Of a DNA stretch of 64,000 nt, positions 1-11,745 are shown one piece after another (the first letter of the stretch is position 1; the number at the start of each line of letters is the position of its first letter). This DNA is from Alnus glutinosa (Eukaryota; Streptophyta; Magnoliopsida; Fagales; Betulaceae). Position numbers and translations under genes: made by a program. The stretch covers positions 27,971,616 to 28,035,615 of the forward strand of contig NC_084894.1 in assembly GCF_958979055.1 (NCBI RefSeq), read 5' to 3'. The notes under the pieces are model-generated. The model did not search any database. It saw only the letters and a list, made by a program, of their open reading frames with translations, and had not been told where the DNA came from.

Positions 1-590
1 GGACATGTGTGTTTTGCCTTGAAATAAAACACTACGGTTTGAGATTTTTCAACATTTTGATTGTGAGAGGCATGGTAACAATATTGTGAACCACCGGTCC
101 AAGATCCTCAAGGTACATATTAAATATATGTAAAGTCTCTCTCAGATACATATAAATAATATTGTACTATATATAATAGAGATCAGATCGAGATGTATAC
201 TTTTGGTCAAGTGCATTAATGAATTAAAAAGAATTGTTTCACAAATTCCATATATCCTGGCAAAAATGTTTCCAACCAAATTAAAGGCAACTAAGTGAAT
301 AGAGATCATTCCTGACAATAAATGTGAGAGAGTTAATATGAACTTTACCAAGTAGATTTTGAAATACTATTTCTATTTGTTTGGACAAATAAATTCTATA
401 AAAACCCTCTTCCATTTGTAATCCTTGCAATAAATTGTTGGGACATTCTGATCAATCTGTTGTCACTAAAGTGGTGGTTTACCAAAATTTTGGAGAAAAT
501 TTGAGAAAGGGTTGAGTATGGTTACGAAAGTCTCATGCAAAGATGTGCTTGAGGGACAAGCGAATCCACGTTAGCAACTCAATCTTAATG
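1..590. other. AT-rich upstream spacer
   Basis: No gene, RNA or defined element is recognised here. The sequence is AT-rich, and short open frames on both strands have no family signature. Its last part is the promoter side of the dehydrogenase gene. Confidence 0.6.
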
Positions 591-600
591 GCTCCATCTC

Positions 601-607
601 TATAAAG
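601..607 (+). promoter_or_regulatory. TATA box of the SDR gene
   Basis: TATAAAG preceded by a C/T-rich stretch, 79 bases upstream of the ATG at 680. This predicts a transcription start near 630 and a 5' leader of about 50 bases. The call rests on consensus and position only. Confidence 0.6.
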
Positions 608-679
608 TGATCAATCCCTTCCTCGATCGTCATCTTCAACGTACTAGCTAGTAGCTAGCTCCCCCCAACCCTCAACAAC

Positions 680-1787
680 ATGCCTACGGCTGAAGTGATG
701 CCTGAGAAAACCCTTCAGAGGATCCACCTCATAAGCAAAGAGAAAGCCTCTCCCTCCCCAAAAAGGTTATGGTTATGTATATATATATATATATATATAT
801 TTCCTTCACTTCTGATCTTTTTCTTTTTCTTTTTCTTAGTATGCAAAAGAATACAACATAAACGTGAAGGTGCAGAACCTGATCGATCCAGAGAAGCTAA
901 AGATTGTCATTTTCTTTTGATCCGTACTTTATTGTTATAGGTTGGACGGAAAGGTGGCAATTATAACAGGCGGTGCTAGAGGGATTGGAGAGGCAACTGT
1001 GAGACTCTTCGCGAAACATGGAGCCCAGGTGGTCGTTGCGGACGTCGAGGATGTCGCCGGTCTTGTTCTAGCCAAATCATTGTCCCCTTCAGCGACCTAC
1101 ATACACTGTAATGTAAGCAAAGAAGAGGACGTTAAGAGCTTGATCAACTCAACAGTTTCCCAGTATGGCCGGCTTGACATTCTTTTCAACAATGCCGGAG
1201 TTCTTGGAAGCCAATCAAAGCACGACAAGAGCATCATTGATTTTGATGCAGAAGAATTTGATCATATCATGCGAGTTAATGTAAGAGGAACAGTTCTGGG
1301 GATGAAACATGCGGCTAGAGTCATGGTGCCTAGAAGAAGCGGGTGCATCATCTCCACGGCTAGCGTAGCCGGTCTCATGGGAGGGCTTGGACCTCATGCT
1401 TATACAGCCTCGAAGCATGCCGTTGTAGGACTAACAAAGAATGTAGCTTGTGAACTTGGCAGGCATGGTATTCGTGTTAATTGTATCTCTCCATTTGGCG
1501 TGGCGACTTCCATGCTTATTAATGCGTGGAAGGGTTGCGAGGAAGATGATGATCATGATCATGATCAGGAATATTGCACGAAAGTAGGCCTACCTTGTGG
1601 GGAAGAAGTTGAGAAGATGGAGGAACATGTGAGAGGCCTAGCCAATTTGAAGGGTGCTACTCTAAAAGCTAAGGATATAGCTGAGGCTGCTCTTTATCTT
1701 GCAAGTGAGGAGTCCAAATACGTAAGTGGTCATAACCTTGTCATCGATGGTGGATTTACCACCTGCAAAAATTGTGTAGGCTTGTAG
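680..1787 (+). CDS. Short-chain dehydrogenase/reductase, SDR110C type (2 exons)
   Basis: NAD(P)-dependent classical short-chain dehydrogenase/reductase, 310 residues. Exons are 680-765 and 941-1787. The 175-base intron (GT at 766, AG at 940) splits an Arg codon and joins the N-terminal leader ([14 protein letters not shown]...) to LDGKVAII. The cofactor motif TGGARGIG lies at about residues 38-45 and NNAG at 112-115. The catalytic set is Asn142, Ser170, Tyr183 and Lys187 (YTASK). A C-terminal VIDGG closes the fold. Length and leader fit the plant SDR110C group (SDR2a, secoisolariciresinol dehydrogenase, tropinone-reductase-like), which oxidises or reduces secondary alcohols and ketones of specialised metabolism or hormone pathways. 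The substrate cannot be read from the sequence. The loop before the substrate-binding helix carries an odd Asp/His run (see findings). The intron has a (TA)n tract at 776-800. Confidence 0.93.
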
Positions 1788-2126
1788 CAGCAAGATCTGT
1801 TAATGCTTATCATTTGTAATTTAATTGGCTCGGAAGTTGTGCCCAAGAAGCAATATATATATTGATCTTTTATGTCGGTTATAATCCGGATTTTCCATCA
1901 ATTTGTTTAATGGATTATATATTGAAAGACCCTTATGATCGAGATCCACCTATTTAAGTACTTGGACAAGTTGTCCAAGATATTTCCAGACAAGTTGAGC
2001 TAGTTTTATAGAAACTTTTTCATATTTACTGTTTAAATAACTAAAAATTCTGATAACAAAATTGCTAATCAATACCTCTATCCATTCAAATTCATTGGTA
2101 CTTCAATTATCTGCTTTATATAGCTT

Positions 2127-2157
<31 letters not shown>

Positions 2158-3399
2158 TTTTTGAGAATTCGTTAAATGCATTAATTTAATTAGTACTATG
2201 TCAGCTATCATCACTCGGAACCATGACATGAACAATATTGGAACTTTTTTGTTATAGTTAAATGATTCATCTATCTTCTATCGATCTATACCACAACCGA
2301 TTCCGCTAATTAATCCCCAACTTAAAAGATCAAATGGGCGAGATCAATTTGGATCTAATCAAGATTTGGGTGGTGAAATATGAGATGTTGGTCAAAAAGA
2401 TCGAGTTCCAGGATAGTGTTGTATGTCATGTAATACTCATCATATTAGCAATAGATGGTGTGCAATTTTAATAAGGGCGAAGATGCAATGGATCATGATG
2501 AAATGTTCAGATTATAATTTACAGATTTAATAGCGTATATGTTGTCACAGATCATGACCGCCCTCTTCATTTCATATAAGATGGAGAACTATTTGATGGT
2601 CCAAATTAGATTTTATAGATCTAATGGTGTGTATGTTGCCATATACGATAAATATATTGTCATATTATTTAAATTTTTAAATGATATGGTACCGTGTAAA
2701 CTGTTAAATGCAACAAAGCAAAATCTATATCGTAAAATGATTCATCTCTATTTCATTAAAATGGAGAAGATTCTATTCCCATCACATGGTGAATATGTAT
2801 GTACAAATACAATAAAATAAAATCTAAACTACAAAAATACGCGGAATATATTCTCTCCATTTCACTGCCGATCCAATGGTTTTAAAAAGTGGCATGCACA
2901 CAATATATATATTTATGCTTACCTGCTAAGGACTCGCACAAATGTTAAGATCAGTTGGCTACTTGTCTTCACAAAACTAATGCAAGTTGGTTAAGTATAT
3001 TAGTTTATGAGTTCCAAGCCTAGCCTGTTCAGTGTCGTTCACTTCACAATGCCCATTAATTTATGGTTCGAACAGGAATACCGACGATCAAAGTGAGTTG
3101 GAACTGCAGCTAGAACACAGAGCACGACGACACCACTTGCATGATTTGTTCAGTATTATTCGATCGTGCCAATCCTATTTATCGCTACAGTACATAAGCT
3201 AGCAGACGCGGTGCCAGCCTTTTTTTTATGCAAGGGGAATCGCAAATTAAGGTGACTCCACACGTACGACAGGCCAGAAATTCATCAGCGATCATGAACG
3301 GTCTACGTGAAGGAAGACCCTGGCCTGTATATTCCACTTTGACTCTGAACTGACTTTGGTACGTAGTCTGTAGTCTGTGCCCATTCTAGCTAGTATTGT

Positions 3400-3880
3400 A
3401 CACCTAGCAACGTTCCATCCAAGATCATTGTGGATTGAGATCATTTTAAATGCACGGTCAAGGTATTCCCGGTGCAATACCTTAGGTATTATACCAGCAC
3501 AATACCTTTTATTAGGTCGTCCTTTCATTCTAAATGGACGATCCAAAATATATGACAACAAATACCTTAGGTAGCATGAGTGACTGTTGCGGCATGTTGG
3601 GGTGGTTAAACTATTTGTTTGGGTGGTTCAGCCGCCCTAAAGGATGATTCGAAGGTGGACGAACCACTCTCTTTAGGCAAGGGAATAATTTTGCCACTCC
3701 TAATGGTTGGTTCGAGATGGCCGAGCCCTCTTTTGCCAAATTAGGGGTGGTTCGATGGGCACCCAAACTACCTTCTTTCTTAGTCTTATTTTTTTAATTT
3801 GCTATAACGATCTGGACCATCCATTTTAAATGAACGATCAGGATAAAAGGTATATATTGACCGAATTTCAGTACGACGAT
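3400..3880. repeat. Degenerate MITE/repeat region with GGTGGTT blocks
   Basis: The segment begins and ends with related strings (ATTTTAAATG followed by CACGGTCA at about 3445, and ATTTTAAATGAACGATCA at about 3823). It contains AATACCTTAGGTA-type inverted repeats at 3475-3575 and a run of GGTGGTT/AACCACC motifs at 3598-3765. This looks like nested, decayed non-autonomous DNA elements. Boundaries and family are not resolved. Confidence 0.4.
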
Positions 3881-4369
3881 TCCAATCTACATTAATGATC
3901 AATTTCAATATCCATTCGTGACATAGGTAGGCAAGGTAGCCGTTGATTGGCCCTTACATTTTTTTCATTAATACTATTTGCCCCCTTCAAAAACGAAAAG
4001 GTGGTCACCAAAGGTTTCTCATTTTTTACCCAAAAAATCTGTCATAGACGTGGTTTAATATTTGGCAAGCTCATAGTAGTTAGAAATAAAGAAATTCAAG
4101 ACTGTTAGTTAGGAAGAAAAAAAAAAAAAAACGTTTCTACTGTTTGCTCGGACATATATAGTTGGTTACTAAATGGTTGTGTTAATAAAAATGGTTGATA
4201 TATTAATTCTTGGGTTGGACATATATTGTTGATCATGATGTATTACTAACTCCGATCGTTAATTAATTGCATTTATTTTGTTAGGTTATACGTACTCGGG
4301 TTGTGGTTTGTTAGATTAGCCACCGCCCTTGGTGTTGTTAATTAATTAGCTAGGCTCTTTCTTACTCAT

Positions 4370-4530
4370 AAAAAGGTTTTTGCCTCCATTCACTTTTCTC
4401 TAAAAAAAAATAGTAACTTCAAAATATATATTCTAACTTTTTTTAGCTTTTTCTATTACATCAATAACATTTTATTACTATTCAAAAACAAAAACACTTA
4501 AAAAACCTTTATCAAACAAGTCCATAAATA
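4370..4530. mobile_element. MITE remnant, GGACTTGTTTGG family
   Basis: The right end, ATCAAACAAGTCC, is the reverse complement of the terminal GGACTTGTTTGGTAA of the better-preserved copy at about 61252-61514. The interior shares the same order of strings: a TCTAACTTTTTT-like block, then ACATCAATAA, then TTATTACTATTCAAA. The left terminus is not clear. Confidence 0.45.
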
Positions 4531-6045
4531 TTGAAAAGAGTATTACTTACTAGGGATATATATAACAGTTTTTACGACAAATATTTTACAAACTAACGTG
4601 ATAATTCACACACGTTAGTCAGTACTAAACAATTAAACATATATACCCATTATTATTGCTCAACTTTCTTACCTTTAAGATATTGCCACGTGAATTTGTA
4701 AGGGGGTTGTCGTAAAATCTAGTACCCTAATCAAGCATTTTTCTTATTATAAAGTGCTTGTTAAAAACATAATAGACCAATATACTCACGTATTAATATA
4801 ATATATAACATAGAGTTAGTGTGTATGATTCTCACATTATTGGTTGAGGTTCGATCCCGGGTGTTTGCGTAGGAATAGGCCATCCTATCCATTTCAATTT
4901 CATAGTTAAAATTAGATTATTTTACAATAACTAACAGTGTACAAGCATGCTGTCATCATTTCAAAATTTTAAATTACGTAGTAACATATATATATATATA
5001 TATATTGGATGAATAAAACCCTTTATAAAACCAAACAAAGCTTTACAACACTCCAGTCAAAACTGGAATCAAAATCCTAGTAGGAATATATCATATCACA
5101 ACATATATTTACATATATTGTTAGAAGTTGTGAAATCTATTTAAAACCATAATCAAATGAATCATTTCCATTTCTAGCTAGTCTTGAAATGGAGAGATCA
5201 ATCCTGTTCAGATTGTGTGACTGTGAAGAACAGTTCAAGCACTTAGGGTTTACCAATGCGCGCCCTACCACATTTAGAAAGTCCTCTCCTATTTGATGCA
5301 CTTTCTCACATCTTAGCTTCCATATATCAATTTTCTTGGCAACTTAAAAATAAACTTGCTCAAATTAATTGAATTTAGCTTGTCCGTTCTCATTGGATTT
5401 GGAGAGGAAAGTGATCGATGAGGCTGGGGAAGGCATCGGCCGGCCATGGCCAGCAGCGTGGGGCCTGACGTCAAAGGAGAGCGTCTACGTGGTACCTAAT
5501 TTCTTGACCTCCTTGAGCACTCCAAAAGATCGAGGTGAATTTCTAAGTATTAGATTTCTTTCTAGCTAGAACATCTTCACTGTGATTTTGAATTCCTCCC
5601 GTTGTTAATTTCTTAGCTGGAGAACAGTTGGAGATTGGAGAAGCTAGGTTTCGATCCCACTCAATGTGCACATGTATGAATCTAATAACTTCAACCATAA
5701 TTGACCTATTAAATAAAAAATTAAAAAAATAAAGACAATTTACTAATATATTTTGTTTTTTGTGTGGAAGCTTCCGGCTTCACGACATGCACAGCTTGAA
5801 TGACGTTCGTCTACATGCATTCATATATATAATATTGGTTTGGATGTGTTATTCGGACAGCAAATAACTGTGATAGTTGCTGTACTTTTGATGACTCCTA
5901 GTTATTCTTATTATTTTACATTATATTTATCACTATTATTAATTAATTTATCGAAAGCACACCCATGCAGATTTGTTAATTAAACACACATTGTTAGAAA
6001 TAAAATTTATTTTACGGTCAAAATTTTGTTTTTTACGCTGCGTCT

Positions 6046-6047
<2 letters not shown>

Positions 6048-6101
<54 letters not shown>
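6048..6101. repeat. (TA)n microsatellite
   Basis: Pure AT dinucleotide tract of about 54 bases in the spacer upstream of the first WUN1-like gene. Confidence 0.95.
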
Positions 6102-6104
<3 letters not shown>

Positions 6105-6586
6105 ACTATATATAAAAATTAATGGAGAGGATCCTGATCATATCACCGACCGCTTGCTGATTGCATGGAAAACAAAACTAATAATTAATTAATTAATTTC
6201 ATCTCAACAAACGAGGAGCTTTAAAGGACTTTGTCACCTGATTTTTGGTTTGGTTTTCTTTAATTGCATTATATTCCCTTTCGTGATTGTGTTTTTCTAC
6301 ATTTTAGGGCTTCCTAAATAGGCCACTCGTGAATCCGTGATCATAAGGAGTCAAGAGGTTCTAATATGATCAATTTGTCTTTATTCGTTCAAGAACCGCC
6401 ACGTCACTAACAGTAGAATATACCTGGCACATTGGCATTCTTCAGACAATCCAAGACTTTCGTCAAAAAGGATGGGAGCATTTCTGATCCATCGGATCAA
6501 TATTCATGTCAACAAAATCAATAAATCATAGCCGTTGATACATCGTTAATTATTTCCATGTAATTGCCTCCAATATATGTTCGATC

Positions 6587-6594
6587 TATAAATA
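6587..6594 (+). promoter_or_regulatory. TATA box of WUN1-like gene 1
   Basis: TATAAATA, 92 bases upstream of the ATG at 6679. It predicts a transcription start near 6618 and a leader of about 60 bases. It is the best TATA consensus in the region. Confidence 0.65.
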
Positions 6595-6678
6595 GTCCCT
6601 CACATGCATATATAATTCACAAAGAGTAAGCTAAGAGATCTCTTACAAAAAAAACAATTATCTTTTCCCTACTGCTAC

Positions 6679-7173
6679 ATGGGGATCAACGGCAATATTG
6701 AGTTCATGCCGGAAAATGATCAGGGCATATCACCGGCGTCAGAGCGCGGGCCATGGAACAAGAAGATGGTGAAAATGCTGTACAAGGCCTTGGCACGTGG
6801 TGAGACAGAGACCATTGCTAGGTTAGTGGCTGCTGACCTTGAATGGTGGTACCATGGACCTCCACAATGCCAACACATGATGAAGATACTCACTGGGGAG
6901 TCGAGGCACAGAGAATTTAAGTTCAAACCTCGGAGCATCATGGCCATTGGCGACCGGGTGATCATGGAGGGATGGGACCGCGGATTGAAGGCCTACTGGG
7001 TGCACGTTTGGACGCTTGAGGAAGACATGATTGTTCAATTCCGTGAGTATTTCAACACGTGGCTCACCGTGTTACTTAGGGTTTCCGACACCGGAGATGA
7101 GATTCCGGTGTGGCAAAGCGAACATCGGCAGCGGTTGAAGCGCTCGTTGCCGGATCTTGTGCTGGCCTTCTGA
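6679..7173 (+). CDS. Wound-induced protein 1 (WUN1)-like, NTF2/SnoaL-like fold
   Basis: Intronless, 164 residues. The protein has the plant WUN1/SAG20 layout. A helix VKMLYKALARGETETIARLV is followed by LEWWYHGPPQCQHMMKILTG, the hallmark of the family. Next come the strand FKFKPRSIMAIGDRVIMEG, the strand WVHVWTLEEDMIVQFREYFN and the conserved C-terminal tail ending DLVLAF. The fold is NTF2-like (SnoaL-type). Family members are transcriptionally induced by wounding, senescence and pathogens, but no enzymatic activity is established. The ATG is chosen because it follows a good TATA box and gives the normal family length. A paralogue lies 14 kb away on the opposite strand. Confidence 0.9.
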   Translation: MGINGNIEFMPENDQGISPASERGPWNKKMVKMLYKALARGETETIARLVAADLEWWYHGPPQCQHMMKILTGESRHREFKFKPRSIMAIGDRVIMEGWDRGLKAYWVHVWTLEEDMIVQFREYFNTWLTVLLRVSDTGDEIPVWQSEHRQRLKRSLPDLVLAF

Positions 7174-8933
7174 TCATCGGGGCTGGATATATATATATAT
7201 TAATTTGCACAAGCTAGATGTTCACGTCTTTGACTAGAACTTTGAATAACTATATATATGAAAAAATAATCAATGATATGTGTGTATATATATATACCTC
7301 GTTAAACTTGCTTTTGATTATGAAAAGGGTGTGTTACGCGGTTTTGAACAGGTAAGCTGTATTAATTAAGTTTAACATCTAAGGCCAATAAATTGTATGT
7401 TTACAATATGCATATATGGATTCAAATCCAGTATATGCCATTTTCTAGCTAGTATGAAGATAATTATAGTGTACGCTAGAGATTATGTGCCAAAGATTTG
7501 GATCGGGTGCAAATACTTGACTGTATTGCATACAATACAAATATGCAATACAAATAGTTAATGTGAGAGGACAAAGATCGAGTCTTGTACGTACCTATTC
7601 AGGCCAGTGTTCAAATTAAATAGCTAGAGAATTGGAGCAGTTCGAATTGAACCCACCTACTCGTATTGTATGCACAACTAATTAATAACTAATTGCACCC
7701 AATAATCCCCATCTCAGTGCCAAAAAAAAGAAAAAAAAAAAAAAAGAAGTGATGGCAAGCAGGCAAGCTAGGTCAAATTACAATATGATTTTATGCGCCG
7801 GCATATATTTTAATTGTAATTTACCAAACAAAGAAATATACGTATTCAGTGCTCTATTCTAACTTTATGATCGACCAAACTATAGTTAAGGAATATGAAT
7901 AATTATTCAATTTCAGTTTTTTCTATTCCAAGTAATAGTTATAATCTTTTGTCAATAGATCGAATTAACAGTTATTTCACATATTTAATCTTTGTAATGA
8001 TAAATTTCAAAATTGGACGAGCGTTCGATCTTGTGCTATCGGATGGTATTCGTTTGAATTTGTTAACTTAATGTAAGAGATTCTTTTTCAATTTTTGGTA
8101 AAAAAAAATAAAAAAATAAAAAATCCTTTCAACGTCCATATATAACATTGGAGAAATCGAACTCAAATTAATTTTGGAGCATGTTTAATTCTTTTAGCCA
8201 ATTAAGTCGAAGTAAGACGTAACCTGCATGCATCATGCATTAATATAGAGTCTGTTTAATTAGTATTATAAATTACCAAGTTACCTAACATGTACTTAAT
8301 TAATAAAACCTTGTTTGAGATTGTGCGTCATTTAGCAAATTAAACTGATCTCATTAATGATGGCATGGCTTTGATTTTCACCCCTGGCCTTTTTCTTCAA
8401 AGTCAACTTTTGGGAGCCTACTGACGTGGTTATTCTACGTCCCTATTAGTAGGAAATAATTATATTTTTGGTCATGAACCGGCCTGTACACCCCCCACCA
8501 CATCATCGTATGTCATTGCTTTGGTGAATTAATTTGAACGGTACGTGAAAGAGTAACTGCCATTATATATTATTGAGTAACGTGATAAATTACATTTTTA
8601 TTTTATAATTATTTTGCAAGATAGAGGTTAGAGATGATGAAATCGATCAAGATAGAGGTTAGAGATGAACCATTTCATTATTCCTGTTAAATTTTACAGA
8701 TTTATTGTTGTTACAATGCAAATATATTGTCATGTTAATTAAAATTTATAAATAACAACGTAACATAATTTACACAATTAGATACGACACAACAAAATAA
8801 TAGTAGCACAGTCAATTGCCCAAGTTACAAGGCCATTTCTCCCGCGTTCATTTGGTAATAACTTGGGATCGATTAATTATCCCCTAATTATCTTCTGCTC
8901 GATCTTGGTTTTGATCTATTTAAGCAAGCAAAC
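7174..8933. other. AT-rich spacer
   Basis: About 1.8 kb without a recognisable gene. It has a short (TA)n tract after the WUN1-like stop codon and A-rich tracts near 7728 and 8101. A short direct repeat (AAGATAGAGGTTAGAGATGA, twice at about 8619 and 8649) is also present. The end is the target site of the LTR element. Confidence 0.6.
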
Positions 8934-8938
8934 AGTAC
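8934..8938. repeat. Target-site duplication, left (AGTAC)
   Basis: AGTAC immediately before the TG of the 5' LTR. The same five bases follow the CA of the 3' LTR at 15907-15911. A 5-bp duplication is typical of LTR retrotransposon integrase. Confidence 0.95.
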
Positions 8939-9487
8939 TGTTAGGGAAAATATTAGTTTACCAAAGCCCATACAAATCATTTGGGCCTAACCGGTTCACC
9001 CGACCCGACCACCCGAGTCCGACCACCGACCCGGGTACCTCGTAACACCCGAGTCCGCGAATATCTCAGAATTACCCGGGATTTAAGGGACACGACACAC
9101 TATACATAACTAGATCGTGCGCCCGAAGTCTCTCCAAAAAACATGTCACCCATAAGGGATCGTGCGCCTGAGATATGCGGTTGTGGAACCCGAAGTGTCC
9201 GTGCGCCCGAGGCCACGTCTTCCTCAACTGCCGATCCCTGCACAAACCGGGAACAATCCTAAACTGCTCCTCAATCTCTATAAATACCAGAATCTCTTGT
9301 AATATTAAGGTACATGCTATTCTATTCTTCTAAAAATTACTCTGCTCATATTCAAATTATCATCTTACTTAAGCATCGGAGGGGGATCGTCGGCACCCCC
9401 CCGACGCAGTGTTTATTATTTTGCAGATCATAAAGAACAAGGCGAATCATCATCCGACACGTCACCATGCTGAAGACTGTATCAACA
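8939..9487 (+). repeat. 5' long terminal repeat
   Basis: 549 bp, from TGTTAGGG to ATCAACA. The first half is GC-rich with CCCGACC/CCCGAG motifs. A TATAAATA at 9279-9286 is the likely Pol II promoter. It is nearly identical to 15357-15906. Confidence 0.95.
9279..9286 (+). promoter_or_regulatory. LTR TATA box
   Basis: TATAAATA inside the 5' LTR, about 200 bases before its end, the position expected for the U3/R boundary promoter. It is repeated at 15698-15705 in the 3' LTR. Confidence 0.6.
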
Positions 9488-9490
9488 GTT

Positions 9491-9508
9491 TGGCGCCGTC
9501 TGTGGGAA
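9491..9508 (+). other. Primer-binding site
   Basis: TGGCGCCGTCTGTGGGAA starts 3 bases after the 5' LTR. TGGCGCCGT complements the CCA-bearing 3' end of plant tRNA-Asp as I recall it; the rest matches the extended motif commonly seen behind plant LTRs. Confidence 0.8.
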
Positions 9509-10258
9509 CGACAAAATCGTTCCTTGCAAAAAAAAAGAAATCCGCAATGGTGACTACGCCTATGGAATGACAGTTTTCGTCTCTAAGAATTACGGCTAAT
9601 TCTGGCTGATGGGTCTTCTTTTCCGACTCTTAGATCGTCCATATTCTGCTGGCCACACCAAGGCAATACAGGCCTTCCCCAAATATGCAGATGTGCAGTT
9701 ACGGATATGTGATTCTGTATTCACAAACACCAAATTGGTGATCGTATCTGGGCATGTAAGATAAGTTTTGTATTTCTCATTAGTTGTCATTATTTCAAAT
9801 CTACTTCTCTGTTATGGAGAATGAAATCCTCAACTTGCTGAAGCCCACATAACCTAGAAGGGCGCGCCGAAGAAGTCGCACAGTTGCTGCATCATCATGT
9901 TATAGCTCAAAATTGGACTTTCGCATATCTCTTTTAGATATCAACCTGTTATTATGCGGGGAAGGCATATACTATTCAAGTACCTCATTTACAAAAGAAA
10001 AACGAAACAAAAAGAGAAGGAGAAGCCGGGTTGAACAGTGCGGTATCGGGTAAGGTTCCGTAACACGAATGAGCTCAACCCATCTCAAGCCCAGCTCGGA
10101 TTGAGTCCAACGGCCCGACAGGTCGACAACTCCCCCCTTGGAGCCGGGTTACCCACATCTTGTACTCCCCGACGACCGACGAACAGACCACCAACCTAAT
10201 TCACAAAGGAAACTGTCGATGGGAAACCGAGCTCGTCGCAGCCTTGGCTCTCTCACCT
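9509..10258 (+). other. LTR-element leader, unclassified
   Basis: Between the primer-binding site and the first repeat array. Frames are short and broken and none shows a gag signature. The segment from about 10020 becomes GC-rich and leads into the array. Confidence 0.5.
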
Positions 10259-11745
10259 GCCGAGTCAGCGGTCTGAGGGTGCATCCGAGCCGAAGACTCG
10301 GTTCGAGTCGAGGATGTCATCTGAGCCATCGTCCATCCGAGCCGATGATCCATCCCGAGCCGCAGATCATCCCGGTCTGAGGGTGCATCCGAGCCGAAGC
10401 CTCGGCCCGAGTCGAGGATGTCATCCGAGCCATCGATCATCCTGAGCCGATTATCCATTCCGAGCCAAGGAATCCATCCGAGTCGAGGATGTCATCTGAG
10501 CCATCGATCATCCCAAGCCGATGATCCATTCCGAGCCAAGGATTCCATCCCGGTCTAGGATGTCATCCAAGCCATCAATCATCTCGGTCCGAGGGTGCAT
10601 CCGAGCAGAAGACTCCATCCGAGTCTAGGATGTCATTCGAGCCGCGGATCATCCCGAGCTGAGGGTCCAATCCGAGGACTCATTTCAAGGATCCCATTCG
10701 AACCGCGGATCATCCCGGTCCGAGGGTGCATCATCCAAGCCGCCGATCATCCCGGTCCGAGGGTGCATCCGAGCCAAGGATTCCATCCGAGTCGAGGATG
10801 TCATTCAAGACGTCGATCATCCCGAGCTGATGATCCATTCCGAGCCGCGGATCATCCCGATCCGAGGGTGCATCCGAGACGAAGACTCTATCCGAGTCTA
10901 GGATGTCATCCGAGCCATCGACCATCCCGAGCCGATGATCCATTCCGAGCCAAGGATTCCATCCCGGTCTAGGATGTCATCCAAGCCATCGATCATCTCG
11001 GTCCGAGGGTGCATCCGAGCCGAGCCATCGATCATCCCGGTCCGAGGGTGCATCCGAGCAGAAGACTCCATCCGAGTCTAGGATGTCATTCGAGCCGCGG
11101 ATCATCCCGAGCTGAGGGTCCAAACCGAGGACTCATTTCAAGGATCCCATTCGAACCGCGGATCATCCCGGTCAGAGGGTGCATCCGAGACGAAGGCTCT
11201 ATCCGAGTCTAGGATGTCATCCAAGCCATCGATCATCTCGGTCCGAGGGTGCATCATCCAAGCCGCCGATCATCCCGGTCCGAGGGTGCATCCGAGCCAA
11301 GGATTCCATCCGAGTCGAGGATGTCATCCGAGCCATCGATCATCCCGAGCCGATGATCCATTCCGAGCCAAGGAATCCATCCGAGTCGAGGATGTCATCC
11401 GAGCCATCGATCATCCCAAGCCGATGATCCATTCTGAGCCAAGGATGTCATCCAAGCCATTGATCATCTCGGTCCGAGGGTGCATCCGAGCCGAGCCATT
11501 GATCATACCGGTCCGAGGGTGCATCCGAGCAGAAGACTCCATCCGAGTCTAGGATATCATTCGAGCCGCGGATCATCCCGAGCTGAGGGTCCAATCCGAG
11601 GACTCATTTCAAGGATCCCATCCGAACCGCGGATCATCCCGGTCCGAGTATGCATCCGAGCCATCGATCATCCCGAGCGGATGATCCATTCCGAGCAAAG
11701 GATCATCCCGGGCTGAGGGTCCAATCCAAGGACTCATTTCGAGGG
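10259..11745 (+). repeat. Higher-order repeat array 1 (ATCATCCCGG/GTGCATCCGAGCC modules)
   Basis: A mosaic of short modules such as ATCATCCCGGTCCGAGGG, GTGCATCCGAGCC and GAGTCGAGGATGTCATCC, shuffled in variable order. A longer block recurs three times: its internal string GCATCCGAGCAGAAG occurs at 10597, 11050 and 11521, spacing 453 and 471. Frames stay open on both strands only because the modules lack stops; I do not treat them as genes. Confidence 0.85.

Larger units (their letters stand above)
1788..6586. other. Long AT-rich intergenic stretch
   Basis: Nearly 4.8 kb between the SDR and the first WUN1-like gene. It holds a T tract near 2136-2162, MITE debris at about 3400-3880, a MITE end near 4530, (TA)n tracts at about 4986-5006 and 6048-6101, and a GC-richer patch at 5380-5530. 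Near 4851 there is a GGTTCGATCCC string that matches an RNA polymerase III B-box, but no tRNA cloverleaf can be built around it. No supported gene. Confidence 0.6.

Noticed and set aside
4780-4930. Possible tRNA gene or tRNA-derived SINE around GGTTCGATCCC
   Set aside because: Only the B-box-like string is present. No A-box at the right distance, no acceptor stem pairing and no A-tail could be found.
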